Positions 47,295 to 56,078 of a DNA stretch of 64,000 bases are shown in pieces. The stretch is taken from positions 12,740-76,739 of the forward strand of contig CAMLLG010000009.1 in assembly GCA_946480825.1 (NCBI GenBank). The letters are read 5' to 3'. Both the position numbers and the translations under genes were made by a program. Each line of letters starts with the position of its first letter. Position 1 is the first letter of the stretch. This DNA is from an uncultured Lysobacteraceae bacterium. GTDB lineage: Bacteria > Pseudomonadota > Gammaproteobacteria > Xanthomonadales > Xanthomonadaceae. The notes beneath the pieces were generated by a model, which saw only the letters and a program-made list of their open reading frames with translations, ran no database searches and was not told the origin of the DNA.

Positions 47295-48146
47295 ATGCGC
47301 CTGCCTGCACTCCTTCTGCTCTGCCTCCTGCCGCTCGCCGCATTCACGACCTCGGCCGCCGACAAGCGCGAGGACATCCGCCGTCAGGCCGAATCCAGTC
47401 TGCTCGTCACCGGCACCATCGACATCACCCCGGACGGCAAGGTCGTCCACCATGCCCTCGACGCGCAGGACGATCTGCCCAAGGGCATCGTCGACATGAC
47501 CGCGCGCCTGGCGCCGCAATGGACCTTCGAGCCGGTGCAATTGCCGGCGGGCACGGTCAGCCGCTCGAAGATGAGCCTGCTGTACGTGGCCAAGCGCCTG
47601 GACAGCGGCGATTATCAAATCGAACTGCGCAGCGCGAATTTCGCGTCCGATCTGCCGCCCGAAGCGGGCGTGCGCATCGCCCGCCGCGGCCGCATGCCGG
47701 CGTATCCCGACAACCTTCTGGAGCGCGCGATCAACGGCACGGTCTATCTCGCGGTGCAGGTCGGTCGCGACGGCAAGGTCATGAACATCGACGCCACCCA
47801 CGTCAATCTGCGCACCATCGGCAGCGAAGACGAGATGGCCAGTTGGCGGAACCAGTTCGCGCAGGCCAGCATCAAGGCCATCCGCGGCTGGACCTTCGAG
47901 GTGCCGACCACCGGCCCGGAGGCCGATGCGCCGCACTGGTTCGGCACCCTGCCGGTCGCGTTCGCGATGATGGGCCAACCCATGCCGAAACCGGGCAAGT
48001 GGGAAACCTACATCCCCGGCCCGCGCAAGATCCTGCCGTGGCAGGACAGCGCCGGCATCACCGCCGACAACGCCGACGCCCTCGCGCCGAACCAGTGGCA
48101 CACCCAGGGCAGCGACCGCCGCCTGCTGACGCCGCTGGGCGGCTGA
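47295..48146 (+). CDS. Secreted TonB-C-like domain protein, tandem paralogue 1
   Basis: The protein has 283 residues from ATG 47295, giving a signal peptide (LPALLLLCLLPLAAFTTSAA). An N-terminal domain (RRQAESSLLVTGTIDITPDG ... APQWTFEPVQLPAG) precedes a TonB-C-like segment: MPAYPDNLLERAINGTVYLA, VQVGRDGKVMNIDATHVNL. The C-terminus is ETYIPGPRKILPW ... SDRRLLTPLGG. There is no TonB N-terminal anchor, so it is probably a soluble periplasmic protein using this fold, not an energy transducer. The next gene is a diverged copy with the same layout. Function unknown. Confidence 0.8.
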   Translation: MRLPALLLLCLLPLAAFTTSAADKREDIRRQAESSLLVTGTIDITPDGKVVHHALDAQDDLPKGIVDMTARLAPQWTFEPVQLPAGTVSRSKMSLLYVAKRLDSGDYQIELRSANFASDLPPEAGVRIARRGRMPAYPDNLLERAINGTVYLAVQVGRDGKVMNIDATHVNLRTIGSEDEMASWRNQFAQASIKAIRGWTFEVPTTGPEADAPHWFGTLPVAFAMMGQPMPKPGKWETYIPGPRKILPWQDSAGITADNADALAPNQWHTQGSDRRLLTPLGG

Positions 48147-48190
48147 AGCGCCGCACCGAAAGACCTACTCTCAAGGGAAACGACACTGCC

Positions 48191-49048
48191 ATGCGCCTGC
48201 ATCGATGGTTGCCGATCTGCGGCCTTCTCGTCTCTGTTTTCGCCGCTGCCGCATCCCCCATGGCCGTCCGCAAGCAGGCCGAATCCAGCTTGCTGGTCAC
48301 CGGCGCCATCGATATCACGGCCGACGGCAGGGTGGTCGGCTACACCCTCGACAAACCCGAGAAATTGCCGAAAGGCATCGTCGAGATGTTGTCGCGGATG
48401 GCACCGGACTGGACATTCGAACCGCTCGCGCTCGGCGGCAAGGCCGTCAGCCGTTCGCAGATGGATCTGCAGTTCGTCGCGAAGAAGCTGGGCGACGGCA
48501 ACTTCACGATCACCCTGCGCAGCGCAAGTTTCGACAGCCCCTCGCCGGAGAGCCGGCCCTCGATCGACAAACGCAGCTTTCACAAGCCGTCGTACCCCGT
48601 CGCCGCAATGGAGGGCGCGATGGTCTCGGGTACCGTCTACCTCGTGGTCCGCTACGACCACACCGGCACCATCGTCGACATCGATGCCGAACGGGTGGAC
48701 CTGCGCGTGATCGGCTCCGAAGCGCAGATGACGCGCTGGCGCGACACACTGGCACGCACCACGCTTTCCACTGCGAAGCACTGGAGACTCGTCGTTCCCG
48801 AAGCCGCCCTGCCGCCGGGCCAGACCCATGGGACCGGGCGCATTCCCGTGCACTACGCCGTAACCGAAGACGACAACACGGACCGACCGGTCTACGGTCG
48901 CTGGGAGACCTACATCCCCGGCCCGCGGAAAGTCATTCCCTGGTGGGATGCCACGCCCATGGCGAGAACCGCACCGGACGCACTCGCGCCGGGCGCCTTC
49001 CACGACGCAAACACGGGTCGCCGCCTGCTGACGCCGCTGGGCGGCTGA
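48191..49048 (+). CDS. Secreted TonB-C-like domain protein, tandem paralogue 2
   Basis: The protein has 285 residues from ATG 48191, with a signal peptide (RWLPICGLLVSVFAAAASPM). It follows paralogue 1 domain for domain: RKQAESSLLVTGAIDITADG, APDWTFEPLALGGKAVSRSQ, PSYPVAAMEGAMVSGTVYLV, VRYDHTGTIVDIDAERVDL, ETYIPGPRKVIPWWDATPM and the same end RRLLTPLGG. The DNA just before each start (…GACAC[TC]GCCATGCGCCTGC) and around each stop is also alike, so the duplication unit was about one whole gene with its leader. The two are 44 bp apart and likely one operon. Confidence 0.8.
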   Translation: MRLHRWLPICGLLVSVFAAAASPMAVRKQAESSLLVTGAIDITADGRVVGYTLDKPEKLPKGIVEMLSRMAPDWTFEPLALGGKAVSRSQMDLQFVAKKLGDGNFTITLRSASFDSPSPESRPSIDKRSFHKPSYPVAAMEGAMVSGTVYLVVRYDHTGTIVDIDAERVDLRVIGSEAQMTRWRDTLARTTLSTAKHWRLVVPEAALPPGQTHGTGRIPVHYAVTEDDNTDRPVYGRWETYIPGPRKVIPWWDATPMARTAPDALAPGAFHDANTGRRLLTPLGG

Positions 49049-49132
49049 AGCGCCTCCGCGCAGCGATAGACCGACCGCTCTTCGACGCCGATCCCGTTTT
49101 CTTCCGGACGGGATCGACTCAAAGGGCACGCG

Positions 49133-50014
49133 ATGGCGACACAGGGTGCTGCAGGTCATGGGGCCGCAACGCAAGGGTTTGCGACGCTGGCGCTGGCGGC
49201 GCTGATCGCATTCGCGCCAACGCAGTCACGGGCTGCCGACACCGGCAGCGGTCATTTCCGTATGGGCGGCAGCAGCGTGAAGCTGAAACACGCCGTTGCC
49301 GTGCGTTACGAGAAACATCTCGATCCCACGGATGATCAGGTCTTCGTGTTCCTCAGCGACCACCCGCTCGATCCCGCCATCGTCGCCACGGCCTTCGACC
49401 CCGACCACGGCGCACGCGAATCCTACGGCGACCGCAGCGGCGGTTATGTCCGCGCGTGCCTCCCGCCCGACGGCGGCGAATGCGGGCTCTACTACACCCG
49501 CAACGATCCGAGCGATTCGTTCAACAGTTCCGGCTACGGCGATCTCTCGATCGCCGCACAGACCCGCGACCGCATCGCCGGCCGCTGGACGATCGACGAA
49601 CCCGAAGATTTCTTCGGCAAGACCTACGACTTCGACCTGCGCTTCGACGCCGCCATCCACACCCCGCCCGGCACACCGCTGCCCGCCGGCGGCGGCGATG
49701 CCGGCGCCGCGTATCGCGCCTACGCCGCGGCCGTTGCGAAAGGCGACATCGTCGCGCTGCGCGGTTTCCTCGGCGACGGCGCCGAATGGCGTCTGCCCGA
49801 CAACGACGGCGAACGCGTCAAGGAAACGCTGAAAGAACTTCGCGACGAACAACCCCTCGCCCCCGACATCCTCCGCGGCCGCCGCCACGGCGACACCGTC
49901 GTCCTCTGGGTCCGCGGCACCGACCGCGACGACATCGCCCGCACAGGCCGCGTGCGCATGTCGTGGAAAGACGGGCGATGGTCGGTGGGCGAGGAGGATC
50001 TGGATACGCCGTAA
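49133..50014 (+). CDS. Secreted hypothetical protein
   Basis: The protein has 293 residues with a signal peptide (QGFATLALAALIAFAPTQSR AADT region). The first mature domain (~35-185) is beta-rich, with YEKHLDPTDDQVFVFLSDHP and TRDRIAGRWTIDEPEDFF, followed by a Gly/Ala hinge (PAGGGDAGAAYRAYAAAVAK). The last ~95 residues resemble a lumazine- or SnoaL-like helical/sheet module (GDIVALRGFLGDGAEWRLPD ... MSWKDGRWSVGEED). I do not recognise the whole architecture. It follows the TonB-C-like pair by 84 bp on the same strand. Function unknown. Confidence 0.7.
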   Translation: MATQGAAGHGAATQGFATLALAALIAFAPTQSRAADTGSGHFRMGGSSVKLKHAVAVRYEKHLDPTDDQVFVFLSDHPLDPAIVATAFDPDHGARESYGDRSGGYVRACLPPDGGECGLYYTRNDPSDSFNSSGYGDLSIAAQTRDRIAGRWTIDEPEDFFGKTYDFDLRFDAAIHTPPGTPLPAGGGDAGAAYRAYAAAVAKGDIVALRGFLGDGAEWRLPDNDGERVKETLKELRDEQPLAPDILRGRRHGDTVVLWVRGTDRDDIARTGRVRMSWKDGRWSVGEEDLDTP

Positions 50015-50134
50015 CGCATTCACCGAAAGCGGCATGCGTCAGGAAACCGTCGCACATAGGGTGCTGCCTTGGCGCACCGCTTTCCGGAAGTCGATGCCGA
50101 TACCCGATCCGCGATGTCGGATGCTTCTCGATCG

Positions 50135-50245
50135 TCATCCCGGCGAAAGTCGGGATCCCGCTTGAGACCTCGTAGGCTGGGTGCTTCGCACCCAGCATGG
50201 GCATCATCGGTGATGATGCTGGGTCGGTGAGCCAGCCTACGGCCC
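50135..50245. repeat. Palindromic repeats upstream of the RelA/SpoT-domain gene
   Basis: 50135-50160 is a GTCATCCCGGCGAAAGTCGGGATCCC-type hairpin. 50172-50240 is a long inverted repeat with outer arms GTAGGCTGG / CCAGCCTAC and inner arms GGGTGCTTCGCACCC and GCATCATCGGTGATGATGC. Together with the hairpin at 53517-53559 these bracket the accessory gene between them. Confidence 0.75.
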
Positions 50246-50447
50246 TGTCGGCAAACGATACTAAGCGGGTTGGATGTTGTCGTTCGGTCAGGAGCAGACG
50301 TTAAATTATTATTTACAGCAGCTAGGGCAAGGCCGCAGGCTATACCCTGGAATCTTCCGGAAGGCATGCATTAAATCATCCTCGGGGTGCGCCTAGCGCT
50401 TGACTTACTACCTCACCAGCCACTGTCGAGATTTTCTAGTTATTACG

Positions 50448-53400
50448 ATGAACATCGAAGAATACGAACGAAAGCAAAATCTCTACCAAGCCTTCGCTCA
50501 GGCCGTGGCTGCGATAATCGCCGCAGCGATTGAGCGTGCTGGTGGCTACAGGCTCCAAATAGTCCGCGCACGGGCGAAAGATCCTGCCTCACTTAGGAAG
50601 AAGCTGGTCGACCAAGGCCTCGCCGATTCCGACCAGATTGATCAAAAGATAAAGGATCTCGCCGGTTGCCGAGCGATCTTCTACACGAATGGCGACATCG
50701 AAAAGCTGATCAACTCCGGACTGGTGGACGAAAACTTCGAAGTCGTAGTGCGGCGAGTGCATAACCCGGGCATCAACCCTAAGACCGCGAATCAGATGTA
50801 CACGGCGAACCATTACTTAGTCACGTTGGGACCAGATCGACTGGCGCTACCCGAATATGCACACTTTGCGGGTATGCGTTGCGAGATCCAGTTGCAAACT
50901 ATCCTCAACCACGCTTGGGCGGAGCTAGAGCACGACATCATCTACAAGGCACCGGAGCTGACGCCAAATTTCGGCGGGAAGGCGCTCGAATCAATCAAGG
51001 ACCGGCTGCAAGGTATTGCCATCAAGTATCTTGTGCCTGCTGGCTATGAATTCGAAAAAGCCAAGGTAGATTTCGAGCGCCTTATACAGGGAAAGACGCT
51101 GCTCGACCGCGACGCGCTGCTTGCAATCACACATGCAGTCGACAACAACGTTCGCTACGAAGCTATCGAAAATTTTGGGGAGCATGTACTGTCGCTCTAC
51201 GACGATCCCCAGTCGATTCTGGCGGATGTCGTCCACGTGCTCCTAGAGGCGGCCGAAAATGCGAAAGATGCGGTGACCGTCCCGATCAACACACCGTTCG
51301 CAAGTTTATCCGGCAAGACCTTTGAAGATATTGCCGAGCTCATCGGACGCGTTATACGACCGTACCGTTATCTAGACGTGTCGCGCACCTTAGCCATAGC
51401 CCGTCGATTGCACCGTCTGGCTAGGAACGCTGCAGGGCGAGAACACGCCATTGAGCTTGCACAATCGGTTGCTAGACATGATTTGAAAGTCTGGCGTGCA
51501 TACGGTCCGGTGGTGCAGCGATTAGTCATTGAAGAGGTGGCATCACTCGACACAAAAAACATCCAGCACGATCTCCCCCTGCTAACAGCGATGCTTGAAT
51601 CTATTTTGGACCTTGAAGTGACGGGGGCTACCTTCTCATCTAATGCAGTTGCGTTGAATCGAGCTACGGTTCCTGGCTCAAGCGAGGTCGCAGCCATCCG
51701 CAGCGATGCTCTGCGCCAACTCGAACGCTTGTTCTCGATTGCCCAAAGCGACATGGATCGCAGCCTCATCATTTCTGCGATGAGCCACGCGGCCCAGCCA
51801 CCGTACCGGACGGCACCAACGCGCGAACTCTCCGAAATTTTGATTACGAACACGGTGGCGGTGATCGACTTTTTTACGAAGATCGTCGGCACTCTTGGCT
51901 TGGAGCAAGCCCGGATTGTGGAGGGACGCGTGCATCGCTACTTCAAGCGGTATCGGGCGGTGCGCGCGGAGTTGGCCGATGACCTCGAAATGATGCGCCT
52001 CACCGGCCAAGTCGCGGTCTCGACGACACGCTTCCGAAATGCGCTCGCGTCCGTGCCCTACTTGGATGAGTACAAGATTCTGGTGGGATTCGACTCGATA
52101 TTTACCGGCAGCTGGGAAGATAGGGATCTTGACCATGAGGAAGTAGAGCGATACCGCACTGAGCAAGCGGATGCACTGCTGGCCCAGATCAATGCACAGA
52201 ACTTCCCGGAATGGCTTGAGCGGCTCGAGCGCTTTGCGCAGACCGAATCTACTGATTTGGCGACGTTCATGCAGTTTGCACCGTTCCTAAAGCGCCTAGC
52301 TGCGAAACTGCCGGAGCAAACTCTGGCTCGCCTCGATAGCATCGGAGGCAAGCTTGATCGCTTCCTGTTCAAGCTGCTCGCCGGGCTTCTGCAATCTCCC
52401 CTTGCTGCTGAAGCCCGGCAACGAATCACCCTGTGGCTGGAACGAGGCGAGAAGCTCGGACAAGTGTCGTGGCTGCTCATTGCTGCCGACGAACTGCCGG
52501 AGGAGCTGTTTCGGGCCGTGCTCGCGAGCGCTGTCACATACGACGACCGTGAAGCCCTAAAGAACGTAGTGCGCGCCTGCACCCACCACTTTACCGGGGA
52601 CCGAACCCAACCCTCGTTCCATCAGGCCGTCCTACTTGAAGCTATAGCATATCTGGTTGAACACAAAGACCACTCGTGGATTGCGATGGGCAGCTGGTTC
52701 TCGTGGTACGGCAGCAAGGTACTGCAGTCACTCGATGATCGGGCTGCGGGTCAGGTACTAGACTGGCTTGCCCCTCTCCCAGAACTAGAAACGCAGGTCG
52801 ATTACATCATTGCATCGGTGGCCATGGACCGCCCGCTGCTCGCACTCAACTTGCTCGATCAGCGCATCAATTTCGTGCGCACAGAACAGGCTCTTGGTTT
52901 TGTAGCGATTCCCTACGATTTGAATGAAACGACCCAGGTACTTCAGAATATTCCGGAGTCGGTGCTGGAAGCGAGCCGCCGCTGGTTCGATTCTGATGGG
53001 CAGGCTCTGGATTACAGCGTTGAACGTCTTCTTGAAGCAGTGTTCGAAGAATTTCCGCCAGAATTTCGTACCTCTCTGGAATCGCTGTTGTCGAGTGGCC
53101 AACGCAATGACACCATGTTCGTATTGGAAATATTGGGCGTACTCAAAGATCAAGACGCGGTTTTCGATTTAGCCCGTAAGGCTGTCGCGCAATGGGAAGA
53201 CAATGATGTGATCGAGCTCGTCGATCAGGCTATTGCCCACGAAGGAATGACCGAGGGTGAGTTCGGGCGCGTCAAAGCGCTTGAGGCGAAGAAGTCACGT
53301 TTGGATGCATGGCAGAGTGATCCAAATGAGCGCGTGCAGAGCTTCGCAAAGGATGCCATCCAGTATCTTGATCAACGCATTGCCAGTGAGGTGCGTCGAG

Positions 53401-53486
53401 CCCAAGCCATGCTTGCCAGCCGCCGCTTACAGTACGGCGAGAATCCAATAGATCTGACGACCAGAGATGACTCACCAGAGCCTTAA
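50448..53486 (+). CDS. RelA/SpoT-type nucleotidyltransferase fused to large helical domain
   Basis: The protein has 1,012 residues from ATG 50448; an upstream frame to 50400 lacks a ribosome-binding site. Residues ~1-230 are an RSH/SAS synthetase domain: RARAKDPASLRKKL (R42, K44, S48), IKDLAGCRAIFY (D70, R75), MYTANHYLV (Y118, H122) and CEIQLQTILNHAWAELEHDI (E146, Q148, T151, H155, E161). All hallmark positions for pyrophosphate transfer are kept except the Arg after the Tyr, which is Thr. No HD hydrolase, TGS or ACT domain is present. Residues ~240-1000 are helical throughout, probably a HEAT/TPR-like solenoid. GC content is visibly lower than neighbours. A sensing/toxic nucleotide-signalling role in phage defence is plausible but inferred. 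Confidence 0.82.
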   Translation: MNIEEYERKQNLYQAFAQAVAAIIAAAIERAGGYRLQIVRARAKDPASLRKKLVDQGLADSDQIDQKIKDLAGCRAIFYTNGDIEKLINSGLVDENFEVVVRRVHNPGINPKTANQMYTANHYLVTLGPDRLALPEYAHFAGMRCEIQLQTILNHAWAELEHDIIYKAPELTPNFGGKALESIKDRLQGIAIKYLVPAGYEFEKAKVDFERLIQGKTLLDRDALLAITHAVDNNVRYEAIENFGEHVLSLYDDPQSILADVVHVLLEAAENAKDAVTVPINTPFASLSGKTFEDIAELIGRVIRPYRYLDVSRTLAIARRLHRLARNAAGREHAIELAQSVARHDLKVWRAYGPVVQRLVIEEVASLDTKNIQHDLPLLTAMLESILDLEVTGATFSSNAVALNRATVPGSSEVAAIRSDALRQLERLFSIAQSDMDRSLIISAMSHAAQPPYRTAPTRELSEILITNTVAVIDFFTKIVGTLGLEQARIVEGRVHRYFKRYRAVRAELADDLEMMRLTGQVAVSTTRFRNALASVPYLDEYKILVGFDSIFTGSWEDRDLDHEEVERYRTEQADALLAQINAQNFPEWLERLERFAQTESTDLATFMQFAPFLKRLAAKLPEQTLARLDSIGGKLDRFLFKLLAGLLQSPLAAEARQRITLWLERGEKLGQVSWLLIAADELPEELFRAVLASAVTYDDREALKNVVRACTHHFTGDRTQPSFHQAVLLEAIAYLVEHKDHSWIAMGSWFSWYGSKVLQSLDDRAAGQVLDWLAPLPELETQVDYIIASVAMDRPLLALNLLDQRINFVRTEQALGFVAIPYDLNETTQVLQNIPESVLEASRRWFDSDGQALDYSVERLLEAVFEEFPPEFRTSLESLLSSGQRNDTMFVLEILGVLKDQDAVFDLARKAVAQWEDNDVIELVDQAIAHEGMTEGEFGRVKALEAKKSRLDAWQSDPNERVQSFAKDAIQYLDQRIASEVRRAQAMLASRRLQYGENPIDLTTRDDSPEP

Positions 53487-53516
53487 GGCACAATCTAGGA
53501 ATGGCCGTAAGGCTAA

Positions 53517-53559
53517 AATTGTAGGACGGAATCGCCTTCGGCAATTCCGCCCTACACAA
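53517..53559. repeat. Palindromic hairpin after the RelA/SpoT-domain gene
   Basis: Inverted arms ATTGTAGGACGGAATC / AATTCCGCCCTACACAAT around GCCTTCGG. It begins 31 bp after the stop codon at 53486 and can act as a transcript end or mark the boundary of the insertion. Confidence 0.7.
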
Positions 53560-53866
53560 TCTTCCCAAAGTACACAAAATACTCACTCGCATCACTCACC
53601 CCTGTCATCTCTAACAGCCCCATCCCTGCTTCGATCCACACCGCCTAACCCAAACACTTCCCGCTCCCCCGTCGCGCCTCCCGGCGCTCCTACAGGAAGC
53701 AACAGCAGCGGTCCGGGTTCCCGTCATTCGGGATCGCGACGCGCGGACGCGGCAATTTCCACGCCCGGAAATTTCGCTAGACTGACCGGGTCGATGGCGG
53801 GCCTGCGGTCGCGGTTGCGCGCCGTGCCGCCATCGATCCGACACGATATTCCGCAAGGAGCGCCTC
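53560..53866. other. Gene-poor stretch upstream of the candidate immunity gene
   Basis: About 300 bp, AT-richer at the left and C-rich in the middle, without a supported gene. The right end must hold the promoter and leader of the lipoprotein/effector operon; AAGGAGCG (53854-53861) is the ribosome-binding site for ATG 53867. I see no clear -35/-10. Confidence 0.5.
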
Positions 53867-54523
53867 ATGCCGCGATCGCAACGCCCGCATCCCTGTTTCC
53901 CGGTCGGCCGGCGCGCGTCGCAGGCCACGGTGTGGCTGGTGGCGACGGTCTGGCTCGCGGCCGGTTGCGCGCCGCAGCGCGCGACCGCGGATGAACCGGC
54001 GGCCGCGGGGGTCGCGCCTGCCGTCGATGCGGCGCTGGCGCGGTTCGCGCCGACAGGCACGGTGCTGCGGGCCAGCGTCCGTGGCGATCTCGATGGCGAC
54101 GGCGATGAAGACGCGTTGATCGTGGTCGAACGCGAAGACGCGGATGCGGCGACCTCGCCGCGCGCGCTGTTGCTGCTGCGTCGCGATGCCGCGGGCGCGC
54201 TGCACGAAGCGGTGACCGGCCCGGACGCGATCCTGTGCCGCAAGTGCGGCGGCACGATGGGCGATCCGCTGCAGGGCGTGCGCGCCGGGCGCGGCGAGTT
54301 CACCCTGCGCTTCGAAGGCGGTTCGCGCGAGCTGTGGTCGAGCGAATTCCGCTTCGCGTACGCGCGCGATCGCGAGACATGGCGACTGGCCGGCATCGTC
54401 CACGGCGGTTTCGACCGCGCCGACGGCAAGGGCGCAGAACGGCGATTGACCGCTGCCGACTTCGGCGATGTGCCGCTGGCATCGTTCGATCCGCAAAACT
54501 ATCCGGCAGACGCGCTGCCCTGA
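53867..54523 (+). CDS. Lipoprotein, candidate immunity protein (X-Tfi) for the GH19 effector
   Basis: The protein has 218 residues from ATG 53867, after AAGGAG. A signal peptide with a lipobox (VWLVATVWLAAGCAPQRATA; Cys near residue 33) predicts export and lipid anchoring in the periplasm. The mature part contains SVRGDLDGDGDEDALIVVER, a calcium-loop-like D-x-D-x-D-x-x-D motif, then ALLLLRRDAAGALHEAVTG, a CRKCGG pair and SSEFRFAYARDRETWRLAGI. A lipoprotein placed just upstream of an XVIPCD effector (49 bp gap, same strand) is the usual immunity layout. The protein would inhibit the muramidase in the producer's own periplasm. The partner assignment rests on gene order. Confidence 0.8.
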   Translation: MPRSQRPHPCFPVGRRASQATVWLVATVWLAAGCAPQRATADEPAAAGVAPAVDAALARFAPTGTVLRASVRGDLDGDGDEDALIVVEREDADAATSPRALLLLRRDAAGALHEAVTGPDAILCRKCGGTMGDPLQGVRAGRGEFTLRFEGGSRELWSSEFRFAYARDRETWRLAGIVHGGFDRADGKGAERRLTAADFGDVPLASFDPQNYPADALP

Positions 54524-54572
54524 TTCCCTATCGACCGCTGCAGGATTCCGATCCGCGACAAGGATTGCATCG

Positions 54573-55952
54573 ATGCCCACCGAAAACGAAATTTCAATGC
54601 TGCGCGCGGCCCGCGATGCCGGCATCACCTCGCGCGAAGAGATGGCCAACTTCATGGGCCAGATGGGCCACGAGTCCGGCGGCTTCACACGGCTGGAAGA
54701 GGGCTTCCGCTACACCCGCGGCATCCAGCAGATCCCGGTGCAGTCGGCATGGCGCGAAGGCGAGCAGGCGCTGGAAGCCGCCCGCCAGGAAGCGCTGCAG
54801 GGCCGCCCGCAGGAACTCGGCCGGCTGATGTACGGCAATCGCATGGGCAACGACGATGCCGGCGACGGCTATCTCTACCGCGGCCGCGGCTATACGCAGC
54901 TGACCGGCGAAGACAACTATCGCGCCGCGGGCACCGGCCTGAATCTGGATCTGGTCAACAACCCGGGCTTGGCGGCGGAGCGCGGCAACGCCGAGCGCAT
55001 CGCGATCTGGTATTGGCAGCAGAACGTGCCGGAACGCGATCGCGACGATGTCTCGCGCGCGACGCAGGCGATCAACGGCGGCACGAACGGGCTGGCGGAT
55101 CGTCACAACCGCTACGACGCCTGGCATGCGGTGTTGACGCCCGAATTCGTCGCGGATCTCGATGCGGGCCGCGTTCAGCCGGGCGCAGCGGTCGCACCGG
55201 CCGCGGGTCGACCGGCGATGGAGGACGGCGCACTGCGTCGACTCGAAACCGGCGACGATGCCCGTCGGCTCAACGACGATCTGCGCGCGCTGAACATCCG
55301 TGACGATCGCAACCGCGAACTGCCCGCGGGCGACACCTTCACGCGCGAAACCGAACAGGCGATCCGACGGTTCCAGGAACAGCAGAATCTGCCGATCACC
55401 GGACGCGCGGACCCTGCGACGCTGGAAGCGGTGGAACGCGCACGCGAACAGCAGCGCCAGCAACAACCGCAACCGGGCGCGCCGGCGCGCGAGGGTGCCG
55501 CACCCGAAGGTGCAGCGCCCAACGGCCCGCAACGCCAGGGGTCCCTGCTGTTGGACGATCGCAATCACCCGAATCACGACATGTACGCGCGTCTCGCGAC
55601 CACCGTCGGCGAACGCGACGCGAGCCTCGGACGGACACCGGACCAGCTCAGCACGCAGCTTGCGGGCGGACTGACCGCAACGGCACGCGAGCGCGGCCTG
55701 CAGGACATCGGTTTCGCGCAATTCAGTCCCGACGGCAACCGCGTCTACATGACCGATACCCGCGACCCGGGCGCGCCGTGGGCCAAGACCGCGGTGGGCG
55801 ATGTCGGGCAGTCCGTCCACCAGCCGCTCGCCGAGAGCAGCGAACGCGTCGCGCAGGCCAATCAGGCGCAGGCGCAGGAACAATCGCTGATGACGCAACA
55901 GCAGACGCAGCAGCAGGGCGGGCCTGTCATTCAGGGGCCGCGAATGGTGTAG
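54573..55952 (+). CDS. T4SS antibacterial effector: GH19 lysozyme/chitinase-like, PG-binding, XVIPCD
   Basis: The protein has 459 residues from ATG 54573 and no signal peptide, as expected of a T4SS substrate. Residues ~1-200 are a GH19 fold: MGQMGHESGGFTRLEEGFRY with catalytic E34 and E43, and YLYRGRGYTQLTGEDNY. Residues ~216-292 form a peptidoglycan-binding domain (LETGDDARRLNDDLRALNIR, AIRRFQEQQNLPITGRADPA). After a Gln/Pro/Ala linker, residues ~323-440 match XVIPCD (DDRNHPNHDMYARLATTVGE, GLTATARERGLQDIGFAQFS). It resembles the characterised X. citri effector XAC2609, which has the same domain set. It should be injected into rival bacteria and cut their peptidoglycan. The upstream lipoprotein is its likely antidote. 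Confidence 0.9.
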   Translation: MPTENEISMLRAARDAGITSREEMANFMGQMGHESGGFTRLEEGFRYTRGIQQIPVQSAWREGEQALEAARQEALQGRPQELGRLMYGNRMGNDDAGDGYLYRGRGYTQLTGEDNYRAAGTGLNLDLVNNPGLAAERGNAERIAIWYWQQNVPERDRDDVSRATQAINGGTNGLADRHNRYDAWHAVLTPEFVADLDAGRVQPGAAVAPAAGRPAMEDGALRRLETGDDARRLNDDLRALNIRDDRNRELPAGDTFTRETEQAIRRFQEQQNLPITGRADPATLEAVERAREQQRQQQPQPGAPAREGAAPEGAAPNGPQRQGSLLLDDRNHPNHDMYARLATTVGERDASLGRTPDQLSTQLAGGLTATARERGLQDIGFAQFSPDGNRVYMTDTRDPGAPWAKTAVGDVGQSVHQPLAESSERVAQANQAQAQEQSLMTQQQTQQQGGPVIQGPRMV

Positions 55953-56078
55953 CGCTTCGCATCGCCTTCCTGCGGAAGGGTGCGGTTTTCGCTTGGCCCA
56001 ACGCAACGCAACAGCAGGTCCCTCACCCCTGCGGGGTTCGGGATGCCGGTTATGCGGATGCGGGCGTTCGCGCCGCGC

